Assembly: GCF_029714945.1 (NCBI RefSeq)
Contig: NZ_CP121634.1
Location: 1,323,001 to 1,387,000, forward strand
DNA: 64,000 nucleotides
Origin: Bradyrhizobium sp. CIAT3101
GTDB lineage: Bacteria; Pseudomonadota; Alphaproteobacteria; Rhizobiales; Xanthobacteraceae
Reading direction: 5' to 3'
Shown: positions 7,638 to 17,053 of the stretch, piece after piece
How positions within the stretch are numbered: the stretch's first letter is position 1
How the letters are laid out: each line of letters starts with the position of its first letter
Translations under genes and position numbers: made by a program
Notes under the pieces: model-generated
Database searches by the model: none
Seen by the model: only the letters and a program-made list of their open reading frames with translations
Told to the model about the DNA's origin: nothing

Positions 7638-7756
7638 AGAACGCCACAATTCACTCGACAGGTAAAGTGGCATCTGGAGATTGCGCTCCGATCGGGATGC
7701 CCTGCGCGACGTCAGGGCGATCGACTTGAAATTGGAAGCGCCGTCGGGAGGTTAAC

Positions 7757-8722
7757 ATGAGATTGATCGGGATCGCCATCGCTGCTGTCGCGGCGATGCT
7801 GGCAGCGCCCGCATCGGCCCAGCAATGGCCGGCGCGCAGCGTCAAGCTGATTGTGCCCTATCCCGCCGGCGGCAATGTCGACAGCGCCGCGCGCATCGTC
7901 GCCGACAAGCTTCAGGAAAAGCTCGGTCAGCCCTTCATCATCGAGAACAAGGCCGGCGCCGGCGGCATGATCGCGGGCGAAGCCTTCGCGAAATCGGCGC
8001 CTGACGGCTACACGCTGTTCGTCGGCGCCAACGGCCCGGTGCTGTTCGCGACCGAGATCAACAAGCGCGACGCCTATAATTGGAAGAAGGATTTCCTGCC
8101 GATCTCGACGATCTCGATGACGCCGCTGGTGCTCGAGGTCCACCCGTCGGTGCAGGCCACGACTTTCAAGGAGTTCATCGACCTTGCCAAGCGCGAGCCC
8201 GGCAAGCTGACAATGGCTTCGCCCGGACCCGGCACCACCAACCATCTGCTCAGCGAGCTGATGCAGTCGAGCCTCGATCTGCAATGGGTCACCGCGCATT
8301 ACCGCGGCAACGCGCCGGCGATCAACGATCTGCTGGGCGGGCAGGTGCAGTTCGCATTCGACCAGCTCACGGTCAGCCTCCAGCACATCAAGGCTGGCCT
8401 GTTCCGTGCGCTCGCGGTCACCAGCCCGCATCGGCTGAAGTCGCTGCCTGACGTGCCGACCTTCACTGAGCTCGGCTACAAGGACTTTGACGGCCAGACC
8501 TTTACCGGCCTGTTCGCGCCGGCGGGCACGCCTGCTCCGATCGTGGACAAGCTGCACGAGACGCTGGTGGCGATCCTGAAGGATCCCGGCGTGGTCGACA
8601 AGTTCGACAAGCTTGGCGGCGAAGCCGTCGCGATGACGCCGGACGAATTCAAGGCCTATCTCGAGCGCGAGGACACCAAATGGATCCCGATCGTGCGCAA
8701 GGCCAACATCAAGGCTGACTGA
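7757..8722 (+). CDS. Bug/TctC-family tripartite tricarboxylate transporter substrate-binding protein
   Basis: A 321-residue periplasmic binding protein of the Bug/TctC family. The signal peptide occupies residues 1-22, ending APASA-QQ. The mature chain opens with the family motif WPARSVKLIVPYPAGGNVD, then VENKAGAGG-like IIENKAGAGGMIAGE, and AGTPAPIVDKLH near the C-terminus. Bug proteins capture small carboxylates, often aromatic acids. No tctA/tctB permease gene is here, as usual for orphan Bug proteins. It is first in an operon with degradative enzymes, 3 bases from the next start, so its ligand is probably the substrate of that pathway. Confidence 0.9.
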   Translation: MRLIGIAIAAVAAMLAAPASAQQWPARSVKLIVPYPAGGNVDSAARIVADKLQEKLGQPFIIENKAGAGGMIAGEAFAKSAPDGYTLFVGANGPVLFATEINKRDAYNWKKDFLPISTISMTPLVLEVHPSVQATTFKEFIDLAKREPGKLTMASPGPGTTNHLLSELMQSSLDLQWVTAHYRGNAPAINDLLGGQVQFAFDQLTVSLQHIKAGLFRALAVTSPHRLKSLPDVPTFTELGYKDFDGQTFTGLFAPAGTPAPIVDKLHETLVAILKDPGVVDKFDKLGGEAVAMTPDEFKAYLEREDTKWIPIVRKANIKAD

Positions 8723-8725
8723 GCG

Positions 8726-9343
8726 ATGCGGATCGACCCCGGCGAGCTCGGCGCGGAGCGAATCTACAGGCTGATGACCGGCATCGTGGTCCCGCGCCCG
8801 ATCGCCTGGGTGACGAGCCTGTCGCGCGGTGGCGTGCTCAACCTCGCGCCGTTTAGCGCCTTCACCTTCGTCTCGCAGAAGCCGCCGATGCTTGCCATCA
8901 GCGTCGGCCGCAAGGGCGCCGACTACAAGGACACCGCGCACAACATCCTCGACACGGAGGAATATGTCATCCACATCGCCGACACGCCGCTGATGTCGGC
9001 GGTGCACGACAGCTCCGTCGAGCATCCGCCTGAGATCAGCGAGGTCGAGCATCTCGGGCTGGAAACGTCGCCTTGCGAGCGCATCAAGGTGCGCAGGCTC
9101 GCCGCCGCGCCGGTCGCGATGGAGTGCGTGTTCCGGCAATGCCTCGAGTTTGGCGAAGCGCGCAGCCGGCTGATCGTCGGCGAAGTCGTGATGTTCCACG
9201 TCCGCGACGGTCTCGTCAGTGACGGCAAGGTCGAAACCAGAGCGCTCGACCCGATCGCTCGCATCGGCGGTCCGCGTTATGCCCGCCTCGGCGAGATCGT
9301 GACGCTGAACACCGTGTTCCAGACTCCCAAATCGAAGGATTGA
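8726..9343 (+). CDS. Flavin reductase-like (DIM6/NTAB family) FMN-binding protein
   Basis: A 205-residue split-barrel FMN protein of the flavin-reductase-like family. Typical segments are YRLMTGIVVPRPIAWVTS, LNLAPFSAFTFVSQKPPML and ISVGRKGADYKDTAHNI, followed by FVIH-like EYVIHIAD. The family includes reductase partners of two-component monooxygenases, but members with the PRPIAWV start are often stand-alone proteins of unknown reaction. No monooxygenase gene lies in this operon. Position between the transporter protein and the FAH enzyme implies a role in the same pathway. Confidence 0.85.
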   Translation: MRIDPGELGAERIYRLMTGIVVPRPIAWVTSLSRGGVLNLAPFSAFTFVSQKPPMLAISVGRKGADYKDTAHNILDTEEYVIHIADTPLMSAVHDSSVEHPPEISEVEHLGLETSPCERIKVRRLAAAPVAMECVFRQCLEFGEARSRLIVGEVVMFHVRDGLVSDGKVETRALDPIARIGGPRYARLGEIVTLNTVFQTPKSKD

Positions 9344-9392
9344 GCGTGCGGACGCCTTGCGTCGGCCGCCCGAAGACCATTGGAGAACGACG

Positions 9393-10253
9393 ATGCGACT
9401 GGTGAGCTATCTGGTGGACGAAGAGCCGCGCTATGGCGCGGCCGTTGATGGCGGTGTCGTCGATCTGACCAGGCGGATCGGCCGCGAGTTCGCCGACCTC
9501 AAAGCGCTGATCGCAGCCAATGCACTGGCGAATGCGCAGGAGGCGGTGACTGGCGAGACGCCTGACTACGCGCTCGAGAAGCTCACGCTGTTGCCGCCGG
9601 TGCTGGCGCCCGAAAAGCTCTGGTGCATCGGCGTCAACTATGCCGAGCGCAACGCCGAATACAAGGACAATTCGGACCTGCCCAAATATCCGAGCCTGTT
9701 CGTGCGCAGCATGTCGTCGATGACGGGCTCCGGCCAGCCGCTCGAGAAGCCCAAGGTGTCGGAGCAGCTCGACTATGAAGGCGAGCTCGTCATCGTGATC
9801 GGCCAGGGCGGCCGTCATATCAAGCGGGAAGAGGCGTGGTCGCATATTTTCGGCATGACGCTGTGCAACGAGGGCACCATCCGCGACTGGCTGCGCCACG
9901 GCAAGTTCAACGTCACGCAGGGCAAGAACTTTGACCGCTCCGGCAGCATCGGCCCGTGGATCGTCACGGCGGACGAGCTCGACCCGCGTGGGCCGCACGA
10001 CATCGTCACGCGCGTCAACGGCGAAATACGCCAGCAGGACACCACCGAGCGGTTGATGTTCCCGTTCGATTTTCTGATCTCCTATCTCTCGACCTTTGCG
10101 ACGCTCAAGCCCGGCGACATGATCGTGACGGGCACGCCGACAGGGGCGGGCGCGCGCTTCGACCCGCCGCGCTGGCTGAAGGTCGGCGACGTCGTCGAGA
10201 TCGAGTCCAGCCGCATCGGCGTACTGCGCAACACCGTCGCGGCGGAGCAATAA
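9393..10253 (+). CDS. Fumarylacetoacetate hydrolase family protein
   Basis: A 286-residue FAH-superfamily enzyme with a short N-terminal domain and a C-terminal catalytic domain from about residue 75. Metal-binding acidic residues are present in EQLDYEGELVIVIG, with further family motifs VFGMTL-like IFGMTLCNEGTIRDW and the terminal GDMIVTGTPTGAGA. Such enzymes act as isomerases, decarboxylases or acylpyruvate hydrolases in meta-cleavage pathways. ATG 9393 has GGAGAACG just upstream; an earlier in-frame start lacks one. The stop is 3 bases before the hydratase start, supporting a functional pair. Confidence 0.9.
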   Translation: MRLVSYLVDEEPRYGAAVDGGVVDLTRRIGREFADLKALIAANALANAQEAVTGETPDYALEKLTLLPPVLAPEKLWCIGVNYAERNAEYKDNSDLPKYPSLFVRSMSSMTGSGQPLEKPKVSEQLDYEGELVIVIGQGGRHIKREEAWSHIFGMTLCNEGTIRDWLRHGKFNVTQGKNFDRSGSIGPWIVTADELDPRGPHDIVTRVNGEIRQQDTTERLMFPFDFLISYLSTFATLKPGDMIVTGTPTGAGARFDPPRWLKVGDVVEIESSRIGVLRNTVAAEQ

Positions 10254-10256
10254 ATC

Positions 10257-11060
10257 ATGCTCGACACCGCCACGATCGAGCGCCTTGCCGCGCGCCTCGA
10301 TGAAGCCGAGCGCACCAAGGCGCTGATCCCGATGTTCTCGAAGGATTACCCGGATTTCAGCATCGCGGATGCCTATGCCGTCCAGCGCGCCTGGACCAAG
10401 CTCCAGCTTGGCCGCGGCCGCGTCATCAAGGGCCACAAGATCGGCCTGACCTCGAAGGCGATGCAGAACGCGGTCGGTATCTCCGAGCCCGATTACGGCG
10501 TGCTGTTCGCCGATATGTTCTATGCCGACGCGACGCCCATCCCGTTCGACCGCTTTCATGCGCCGCGGATCGAGGTCGAGCTCGCCTTCGTGCTGAAGGC
10601 GCCGTTGCGCGGGCCGGATTGCACCATCTTCGACGTGCTCAACGCGACCGATTACGTCACGCCCGCGCTCGAGATTCTGGAGACGCGGATGCATCGCGTC
10701 GATCCCGAGACCGGCAAGGCGCGCAAGGTCGTCGACACGATCTCGGACAACGCCGCCAATGCCGCGCTGGTGCTCGGTGGCCGGCCGTTCCGTCCGCTCG
10801 ATGAGGATCTGCGCTGGATCGGCGCGCTGCTGTTCCGCAACGGCGAGGTCGAGGAGACCGGGCTTGCCGCCGGCGTGCTCAACCATCCCGCCAACGGCAT
10901 CGCCTGGCTCGCCAACCGGCTGGCGCCGCATGACGAGCATCTCGCCGCCGGCGAGGTCGTGCTGGCGGGCTCGTTCACGCGTCCGGTCGATATCCGCCGC
11001 GGCGACACGTTTCATGCCGACTATGGCGCCTTCGGCTCGGTGTCGTGCCAGTTCGTCTGA
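10257..11060 (+). CDS. 2-oxo-hept-3-ene-1,7-dioate / 2-keto-4-pentenoate hydratase-like protein
   Basis: A 267-residue member of the HpaH/MhpD hydratase branch of the FAH superfamily, which adds water to 2-hydroxydienoates during meta-cleavage of aromatics. Visible family segments are [15 protein letters not shown], the GVLFADMF strand, the metal ligands in [20 protein letters not shown] and the C-terminal [16 protein letters not shown]. Length is normal. It sits directly after the FAH-type gene (3-base gap) and before RidA, an arrangement pointing to degradation of a ring-cleavage product. No ring-cleaving dioxygenase is in the operon. Confidence 0.9.
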   Translation: MLDTATIERLAARLDEAERTKALIPMFSKDYPDFSIADAYAVQRAWTKLQLGRGRVIKGHKIGLTSKAMQNAVGISEPDYGVLFADMFYADATPIPFDRFHAPRIEVELAFVLKAPLRGPDCTIFDVLNATDYVTPALEILETRMHRVDPETGKARKVVDTISDNAANAALVLGGRPFRPLDEDLRWIGALLFRNGEVEETGLAAGVLNHPANGIAWLANRLAPHDEHLAAGEVVLAGSFTRPVDIRRGDTFHADYGAFGSVSCQFV

Positions 11061-11084
11061 ATCAACAATAAGAGGAAACGCATC

Positions 11085-11477
11085 ATGACAGGCCCAACGC
11101 GGCGCAAGAGCATCCATATCGGCGGCTTCAAGCACGCCAATCCGATTCCGAACGCCTGCCGCATCGGCAATCTCGTGATGTCCGGTGTCATCCTCGGCCG
11201 TGACGCGGCCGGCGTGATGCCCGAGAGTCTGGATGCGCAATGCGCCAACATGTTCGCGCATATGAGGGCGACCGTGGAGTCGGCCGGCGGCACCACGGAC
11301 GACATCATCAAGATGACGGTGTGGTTGAAGGACCGCTCGCAGCGCGCACCCGTCAATGTCGAATGGCTGAAAATGTTTCCGGATGAGCATTCGCGCCCGG
11401 CGCGTCATGCGCTGCCGATGGACAATATGGACGGCGGCGCGCTGGTGCAGTGCGACTTCACCGCCGTGATCGACTGA
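11085..11477 (+). CDS. RidA/YjgF family protein
   Basis: A 130-residue RidA-fold protein, homotrimeric in known members. RidA proteins hydrolyse reactive enamine/imine intermediates; several operon-embedded members act as pathway-specific deaminases (2-aminomuconate-type). Here the segments IGNLVMSGVILGRD, the ANMFAHMRATVESAGGT helix and the C-terminal RHALPM are family-like. Ribosome site AAGAGGAAA is just upstream. Presence inside a hydratase/FAH operon raises the possibility that the pathway passes through a nitrogen-containing (aminophenol- or pyridine-like) intermediate, which is inference. Confidence 0.87.
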   Translation: MTGPTRRKSIHIGGFKHANPIPNACRIGNLVMSGVILGRDAAGVMPESLDAQCANMFAHMRATVESAGGTTDDIIKMTVWLKDRSQRAPVNVEWLKMFPDEHSRPARHALPMDNMDGGALVQCDFTAVID

Positions 11478-11490
11478 GGGAGTCTTGCGC

Positions 11491-12366
11491 ATGCCGACCT
11501 ATCTGCCGTTCGATCCGAACCCGCGCCGCCCCGTCAAGGCGCCGCCGCCGAAGACCGTCGACAGCCAGTTTCACGTGCTCGGTCCCATCGACAAATATCC
11601 GGAGCGCCCGGGCGCGGCCTATCGGATGCCGACCGCGACCTGGGAGGCGGCGCTGCGCGTGCACAAGACGCTCGGCATCGAGCGCGGCATCATCGTGCAG
11701 ACCACGACATACGGCGCGGACCATTCGGTCGTGCTCGACGGCCTTGCAGCCATGGGCCCGAACTATCGCGGCTGTGCCAACGCGCTGGTGTTCGCGGAGG
11801 CGAACGATGCCTATCTCGCGAAGCTGCATGATGCGGGCGTCCGCGGCGCGCGCTTCAGTTTCCGGCAGGAGCTCGGCGCGGTGCTGTCGGACGCCGATTT
11901 CGCTCGCGCGATTGCGCGCATCCGCGAGCTCGGATGGTACGTCAAAATCCAGCCGGAGAAGGACGGCATCGTCTCCAGCGTGGCCAAATACGAAAATCTC
12001 GACGTGCCCGTGCTGATCGACCACATGGCGCGGCCGGTGCCCTCGAATGGCAAGGACGATCCGAACCTGCGCAAGATGCTGGAGCTGCTCGCGAAGGGCA
12101 ATTTCTGGGTCATGCTCTCGCTCGGCGAGAAGACCTCGCAAGCCGGCCCTCCCTACGATGACGTGATCCCGATCGCGCGCACCTATATCGAAGCCGCCAT
12201 CGACCGCTGCGTCTGGGCCAGCGACTGGCCGCATCCGGTCTCGGTGAAGCAACCGCCGAACGATGCCGATCTGCTCGAACTGATGTATCGCTACGCGCCG
12301 GACCAGGCCGAGCTGGAGAAGATCCTCGTGCACAATCCGGCGAAGCTGTTCGGGTTTCCGGATTAG
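11491..12366 (+). CDS. Amidohydrolase-family protein related to 2-pyrone-4,6-dicarboxylate lactonase (LigI)
   Basis: A 291-residue amidohydrolase-2-like TIM barrel. LigI hydrolyses pyrone dicarboxylate without a bound metal; related enzymes open lactones or decarboxylate ring products. The N-terminal motif is DSQFHVLGP, so the first His of the usual HxH pair is replaced. The C-terminal WASDWPHP with catalytic Asp is intact, as is VLIDHMARP. ATG 11491 is preferred over TTG 11485, with GAGGGA at good distance. It is the last gene of the operon; the palindromic repeat follows it. Substrate unknown. Confidence 0.85.
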   Translation: MPTYLPFDPNPRRPVKAPPPKTVDSQFHVLGPIDKYPERPGAAYRMPTATWEAALRVHKTLGIERGIIVQTTTYGADHSVVLDGLAAMGPNYRGCANALVFAEANDAYLAKLHDAGVRGARFSFRQELGAVLSDADFARAIARIRELGWYVKIQPEKDGIVSSVAKYENLDVPVLIDHMARPVPSNGKDDPNLRKMLELLAKGNFWVMLSLGEKTSQAGPPYDDVIPIARTYIEAAIDRCVWASDWPHPVSVKQPPNDADLLELMYRYAPDQAELEKILVHNPAKLFGFPD

Positions 12367-12385
12367 CAAACCCTGATGCAGATGC

Positions 12386-12474
12386 GGGTGGGTGGGCAAA
12401 GCGTAAGCGTGCCCACCACCTCCATCGATTGGAAAGGATCGTGGGCACGCCGCAGACGCGCCTTTGCCCACCCT
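12386..12474. repeat. Palindromic intergenic repeat, GGTGGGCAAAG family (second copy)
   Basis: GGGTGGGCAAAGCG and GCGCCTTTGCCCACCC form inverted arms with an inner GTGCCCACCA / CGTGGGCACG stem. It is the same family as the element at 2213-2303. It lies within the 316-base gap between the amidohydrolase and chemoreceptor genes; the rest of that gap shows no gene. Confidence 0.72.
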
Positions 12475-12682
12475 GCGAGATCTCGCTTGCTCGAGATGCC
12501 CGCTTGCGCGCTGTTCGGCCACGCGCGCGTTAACGCTTCGGTAACACCCAAGACGCTCCGTGGCGCCTTCGTGGCGTAACTGAGTTCTTAACGAATTGCC
12601 TCTAATTTGCGCATTCCCACCTCGTGATGGCCTGCCGCCTGATTCTCGATGGCGCCGTGCCCAGCAACATCGAAGAGGCAGA

Positions 12683-14392
12683 ATGCCGGCTCTCAAGGAC
12701 CTGTTTTCGCTGCGCTCGATCGGCGCCAAGCTCGCCCTCATGACCGTGGTCGGTGCGATCTGCATGGCGCTTGTCGCCTCTACCGTGCTGTGGATCGCGC
12801 GCAACCAGCTCGTCACCGAGCGCATCGAAAAGGCGCATGCCGCCGTCGACATCGTCTGGAATTTGGCCGACGGCTATTACAAGGCCTACAAGGCCGGCCA
12901 GATGACCGAGGAGGAGGCCAAGAAGCGCTTCCTCGAAGCCAATAATTACGTCTGGTACGAAGACCACAGCAACTACGCCTACATCTACGACTACGAGACC
13001 GGGTTGTGCGTCTCCAATCCCGGCATCCCGCAATTCGTCGGCAAGGACATGCGTCCGAACAAGGACGCCAACGGCATGCTGTTCGCGGTCGCGCTGATGG
13101 ACATCGCGAAGAAGGGCCAGGGCTCCTTGCGCTATTCCTTCCGCCGCAGCGGCAGTGATCCCACCCCGCTCGACAAGGTCGCCTTCACGCGCGGTTTCGC
13201 GCCGTGGAACCTGATGATCGGCTCGGCCGAATACATGTCGGAGGTCGACAATTCGTTCTGGTCGATGGTGCAGACGGCCTCGATGGTCATCGCCGTCCTG
13301 ATGCTGATCTCGATCATGATCGCCTGGGCCGTTGGCCGCAGCGTGGTGAAGCCGTTGACCAGCCTGAAGGAACGCATGGCCTCGCTCAGCAAGGGCCAGC
13401 TCGACGCGCCGGTCGCGCATGCCGATCGCCGCGACGAGATCGGCGAGATGGCCCGCACCGTGCAGGTGTTCCGCGACGCCATGATCGAGACCAACCGCAT
13501 GCGCGAAGAGCAGGTGGTGGCCGAGAAGCGTCAGGTCGAGACCCGCAAGGTCGACATGAACAAGCTCGCCGATCAGTTCGAGCGCGAGGTCGGCGAGATC
13601 ATCGAGCTGGTCTCGGTCGCCGCCGGTCAGCTCGAGACGTCGTCGACGACGCTGTCCAAGACCGCCGACACCGTTTCGCAAGTCTCGAACCGCGCCTCCA
13701 CGGCGTCGGGCGAGGCGTCGGCGAACGTGCATTCGGTCGCTGCCGCGAGCGAGGAGCTCGCCTCCTCCATCGGCGAAATCTCCCGCCAGGTCGAGACCTC
13801 GGCCAGGATTGCGGGCGAAGCCGTCAGTCAGGCGCAGAAGACCGATAGCCGCATCAGCGAGCTGTCGCAGGCTGCGAGCCGGATCGGCGACGTCGTCGAT
13901 CTGATCCAGACCATCGCCGGCCAGACCAATCTGCTGGCGCTGAACGCGACCATCGAGGCCGCGCGTGCGGGCGAAGCCGGCCGCGGTTTTGCCGTGGTCG
14001 CCTCCGAGGTGAAATCGCTCGCCGAGCAGACCGCAAAGGCAACCGACGAGATCAGCCAGCAGATCAACGACATCCAGTCGGCGACGCGGGATTCGGTCGC
14101 GGCGATCAAGGAGATTGGCGCGACCATCGGCAAGATCTCGGAGATTTCGGCCGCGATCACGACCTCGGTCGAACAGCAGGGGGCGGCGACGCAGGAGATT
14201 TCCCGCAACGTGCAGCGCGCCGCCGCGGGCACCTCGCAGGTCGAGACCAGCATCGCCGACGTCCAGCGCGGCGCCTCCGAGACCGGCGGTGCCTCCGCCC
14301 AGGTGCAGTCGGCTGCGCAATCGCTCGCCAATGAAAGCACCCGCCTCAAGCGCGGCGTCGCCAGCTTCATGAATTCGATCAGGGCGGCGTAA
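12683..14392 (+). CDS. Methyl-accepting chemotaxis protein with periplasmic single Cache-type domain
   Basis: A 569-residue chemoreceptor. Order: cytoplasmic start, TM1 at about 15-37, periplasmic sensor about 40-190 ([46 protein letters not shown], typical of sCache_2), and TM2 at about 195-218. HAMP follows at about 218-272, then a long signalling coiled coil with the hairpin tip [16 protein letters not shown] near 410-425. No C-terminal CheR-binding pentapeptide is visible. ATG 12683 is preceded by AGAGGCAG; the frame is open further upstream but without motif support. sCache_2 receptors often sense small organic acids, which could relate to the catabolic operon just upstream. No che genes are adjacent. 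Confidence 0.93.
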   Translation: MPALKDLFSLRSIGAKLALMTVVGAICMALVASTVLWIARNQLVTERIEKAHAAVDIVWNLADGYYKAYKAGQMTEEEAKKRFLEANNYVWYEDHSNYAYIYDYETGLCVSNPGIPQFVGKDMRPNKDANGMLFAVALMDIAKKGQGSLRYSFRRSGSDPTPLDKVAFTRGFAPWNLMIGSAEYMSEVDNSFWSMVQTASMVIAVLMLISIMIAWAVGRSVVKPLTSLKERMASLSKGQLDAPVAHADRRDEIGEMARTVQVFRDAMIETNRMREEQVVAEKRQVETRKVDMNKLADQFEREVGEIIELVSVAAGQLETSSTTLSKTADTVSQVSNRASTASGEASANVHSVAAASEELASSIGEISRQVETSARIAGEAVSQAQKTDSRISELSQAASRIGDVVDLIQTIAGQTNLLALNATIEAARAGEAGRGFAVVASEVKSLAEQTAKATDEISQQINDIQSATRDSVAAIKEIGATIGKISEISAAITTSVEQQGAATQEISRNVQRAAAGTSQVETSIADVQRGASETGGASAQVQSAAQSLANESTRLKRGVASFMNSIRAA

Positions 14393-14410
14393 GCGGCGCT
14401 CTCTTGCGGC

Positions 14411-14515
14411 CATCCTTCGAGACGCCCGCTTGCGCGGGCTCCTCAGGATGAGGTCCTGTGTTGCTGTTAGACCTCATGGTGAGGAGCCCGCCAACGGCGG
14501 GCGTCTCGAACCATG
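14411..14515. repeat. Palindromic intergenic repeat, GAGACGCCCGC family
   Basis: Inverted arms with core GAGACGCCCGC...GCGGGCTCCTCA and TGAGGAGCCCGC...GCGGGCGTCTCGAA flank a small loop, so RNA from either strand could fold into a long hairpin. It lies between two convergent genes and may serve as their terminator. Resembles a repeat class I recall from Bradyrhizobium. Confidence 0.7.
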
Positions 14516-14529
14516 CAGGCCGAGTTGCG

Positions 14530-15573
14530 TCACGCCGCCGTCCGTTCCGCCAGCCGATCCCGCACCTCGGCCGCAATCTCGAACGAGCGCAGCCGCGCGG
14601 TGTGATCGTAGATCTGGCCCGTGGTCATCAGCTCGTCGGCCGCGGTGTCGGCGATCAGCGCCTTCAGCTTTTCTTCGACCATCGCCGGCGTGCCGACCGC
14701 GGAGATCGCCAGCGACTGCGCGACGCCGGCCTTCTCGGCCGGCGACCACAGCGCGTCCATGTCATCGACCGGCGGCGGCAGCTGGCCGGGCGTGCCGCGG
14801 CGCAGATTGATGAACTGCTGCTGCAGCGAGGTGAACATGCGTTGCGCCTCGCCGTTGCTGTCGGCGGCGAACACGTTGACACCGACCATTGCATAGGGTT
14901 TTTCCAATTGCGCCGAAGGCTCGAAGCGCGCGCGGTACTCGCGCAACGCCGGCATCATCATCTGTGGCGCGAAGTGCGAGGCGAAGGCGAAGGGCAGCCC
15001 GAGCATGGCCGCAAGCTGCGCGCCGAACATGCTGGAGCCGAGGATCCACAGCGGCACCTTCGTCCCCATGCCGGGCACGGCGCGGATCGCCTGGTTCGGC
15101 TGCACGTCGCCGAGCAGCGCCTGCAATTCCAGCACGTCATGCGGAAAGTTCTCCGAGGCAGTCGCAAGATCGCGCCGCATCGCCCGCGCCGTGAACTGGT
15201 CCGTACCAGGCGCACGCCCGAGGCCGAGATCGATCCGCCCCGGATAGAGCGACTCCAGCGTGCCGAACTGCTCGGCGATCACCAGCGGCGAATGGTTCGG
15301 CAGCATCACGCCGCCCGAGCCGACGCGGATCGTCCTGGTTCCGCCCGCGACATGCCCGATCACCACGGATGTTGCCGCACTCGCGATCCCCGTCATGTTG
15401 TGGTGCTCGGCCAGCCAGAACCGCTTGAAGCCCCATTTCTCCGCATGCTGGGCGAGGTCGAGCGAATTGCGAAAGGCTTGCGTGGCGTCGGAACCCTGCT
15501 TGATGGGAGCGAGGTCGAGCACGGAGAAGGGGATCATGGGGAAGGCACCGGGGGTGGAAGGCTGCGATGACAT
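14530..15573 (-). CDS. LLM-class (luciferase-like) flavin-dependent oxidoreductase
   Basis: A 347-residue bacterial-luciferase-like protein, monooxygenase or reductase using FMNH2/F420. Typical segments are [65 protein letters not shown] and ILGSSMFGA. This is the MsnO8-like LLM subgroup. The start may be MSSQPST at 15573 or MIPFSVL at 15537; no decisive ribosome site is seen for either. It stands alone between two repeat elements, and no flavin reductase is adjacent. Substrate unknown. Confidence 0.9.
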   Translation of the reverse strand: MSSQPSTPGAFPMIPFSVLDLAPIKQGSDATQAFRNSLDLAQHAEKWGFKRFWLAEHHNMTGIASAATSVVIGHVAGGTRTIRVGSGGVMLPNHSPLVIAEQFGTLESLYPGRIDLGLGRAPGTDQFTARAMRRDLATASENFPHDVLELQALLGDVQPNQAIRAVPGMGTKVPLWILGSSMFGAQLAAMLGLPFAFASHFAPQMMMPALREYRARFEPSAQLEKPYAMVGVNVFAADSNGEAQRMFTSLQQQFINLRRGTPGQLPPPVDDMDALWSPAEKAGVAQSLAISAVGTPAMVEEKLKALIADTAADELMTTGQIYDHTARLRSFEIAAEVRDRLAERTAA

Positions 15574-15587
15574 GTAATGTCACCGCT

Positions 15588-15671
15588 TAGGATGGGTAGA
15601 GCGCAGCGAAACCCATCATGTATCGTCGGGCAAGGTCTCGATGGGTTTCGCTTCGCTCTACCCATCCTACG
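15588..15671. repeat. Palindromic intergenic repeat, GATGGGTAGAGCG family (copy 1)
   Basis: AGGATGGGTAGAGCGCAGCG and CGCTTCGCTCTACCCATCCT are near-perfect inverted arms, with inner AAACCCATCA / GATGGGTTTC. Further members are at 17775-17886 and 18805-18891. Confidence 0.78.
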
Positions 15672-15795
15672 AAGCTGGCCCGCACCCGTTCACAACCCTG
15701 TTATTGCGACCCATGGCGCCCTTCGTCGCAACTGGGCGTTTCGCGCCTGTTGTTGTACCCTGCATGCAACGCCACCGTCGCCAGGAGGACCTGAC

Positions 15796-16299
15796 ATGAC
15801 CATCGTCGTACTCAGCCGCCGCAACCTCCTCGCGGCCGGCGGTTCCGTCCTCGCAACCGGCGTTTTGACAGCCGGAGTGTCCGGCCTCCTGTTGCCTGCC
15901 CGTGCGGACGGCCTCGCACCCACCGAATCGATGACGGGCGGCGCGAACAATTACCGCAAGGGCGCGGCGATCGTGGATCGCATCGGCAAAGGTGGCTTCT
16001 GGATGAGCGGCACCGTGCGCCGTGCCGGCGACGGAGCGCCGCTGGCCGGTCAGCGCATCCAGATCTGGGCGCACACGGTCGAAGGCCAGGAGCACGAGCC
16101 GCAGAGTCACGGCGCCACGCTCACCGACAAGGATGGCGCGTTCCGGCTCGAGATGCCGCAGATCATTCCGATCTTCGGCCAGCCGCACGGCCACCTCGCC
16201 TATGACAGCGGTGAGTTCAAGACCGTCTTTCTGCGGCCGATCATGCGGAGCGCCAAGGACACCAGCCTCGAGGCGCATTTCGTGCTTCAGCCGGCCTGA
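15796..16299 (+). CDS. Tat-exported intradiol-dioxygenase-like protein
   Basis: A 167-residue exported protein. The N-terminus SRRNLLAAGG is a twin-arginine signal followed by a hydrophobic stretch to LLLPARADG (about residue 38). The mature part has the transthyretin-like intradiol-dioxygenase fold: GTVRRAGDGAPLAGQRIQIW, TLTDKDGAFRLEMP, then QPHGHLAY, which matches the HxH iron ligands of catechol dioxygenases. The tyrosine ligand normally found after the IW strand is not apparent, so it may be non-catalytic or use other ligands. ATG 15796 with AGGAGG seven bases upstream is clear. It is followed by a ferric-reductase-like membrane protein after 11 bases. Cofactor-loaded folding in the cytoplasm would explain Tat export. 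Confidence 0.8.
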   Translation: MTIVVLSRRNLLAAGGSVLATGVLTAGVSGLLLPARADGLAPTESMTGGANNYRKGAAIVDRIGKGGFWMSGTVRRAGDGAPLAGQRIQIWAHTVEGQEHEPQSHGATLTDKDGAFRLEMPQIIPIFGQPHGHLAYDSGEFKTVFLRPIMRSAKDTSLEAHFVLQPA

Positions 16300-16310
16300 T
16301 CGCGTTGCAG

Positions 16311-16940
16311 ATGAAGGGGTGGAGATCGGCCCGGGTGCCACTGATCTGGGCCGCCCTTGCCGTGGCCATCGGCGTGCCGATCGCGCTCGCAGCGACAAGC
16401 GAACAGCTCGCATGGCGCGGCCCGGTCTACATCCTCGCTGGATTCGCAGGCATCGTTGCCCTCGCTCTGGTGCTGGTTCAGCCGCTGCTGATCGGCGGAT
16501 ATCTGCCGGGCCTGTCGGCCTATCGCGGACGGCGTGCGCATCACTGGATCGGCGGCGCACTTGCTCTGGCGGTGGTGATCCATGTCGCCGGCCTCTGGAT
16601 CACCAGCCCGCCCGACATGATCGACGCGCTCACCTTCTCGTCGCCGACGCCGTTCTCCCCCTTCGGCGTGGTCGCGATGTGGGCCATCTTCGCCGTCGCG
16701 TTGTTGGCATCATTGCGTCGGCGGTTGGGATTGCGGCTGCGCACCTGGCGCATCCTCCATCTGCCACTCGCGATCGTCATCGTGATCGCAGGCATCGTCC
16801 ATTGCCTGCTGATCGAGGGGACGATGGAGACCATCTCGAAGGCGGCGTTGTGTGCACTTGTGCTCGCGGCAACCGTGAAAGTCATGGCTGATCTCTGGCG
16901 GAAGCGGACGCTGCGTGGCGAGAGCGCCGTGCGGCAGTGA
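16311..16940 (+). CDS. Ferric-reductase-like transmembrane protein
   Basis: A 209-residue membrane protein with about six helices: residues 10-28, 40-64, 80-100, 118-138, 153-172 and 178-196. Paired histidines within helices (RRAHHWIGG, VVIHVAG, RILHLPL and IVHCLL) suit bis-His heme coordination of the ferric reductase/MsrQ-like membrane domain. The FAD/NAD domain of full ferric reductases is absent, so electrons would come from or go to another protein. It lies between a Tat-exported dioxygenase-like protein and a cNMP-binding protein in one operon. TTG at 16305 is an alternative start. Confidence 0.8.
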   Translation: MKGWRSARVPLIWAALAVAIGVPIALAATSEQLAWRGPVYILAGFAGIVALALVLVQPLLIGGYLPGLSAYRGRRAHHWIGGALALAVVIHVAGLWITSPPDMIDALTFSSPTPFSPFGVVAMWAIFAVALLASLRRRLGLRLRTWRILHLPLAIVIVIAGIVHCLLIEGTMETISKAALCALVLAATVKVMADLWRKRTLRGESAVRQ

Positions 16941-17053
16941 AGGATCGCGCCGATTCCGGGCTGCGCCGCTGCCACGGATCGTCCGATCGGACGATGCGCA
17001 ACCCGTCCGCTGCTCTGCTTGCCGCGAATTCCGGTGAGGCATATCTTCGCGCG

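Noticed and set aside
9216..11492. 758-codon open frame on the minus strand
   Set aside because: It lies antisense to four well-supported enzyme genes. Composition is Arg/Asp/His-rich as expected for a shadow in high-GC DNA; no domain recognised.
12602..14413. 603-codon open frame on the minus strand
   Set aside because: Antisense to the chemoreceptor, whose signalling tip and transmembrane layout are clear.
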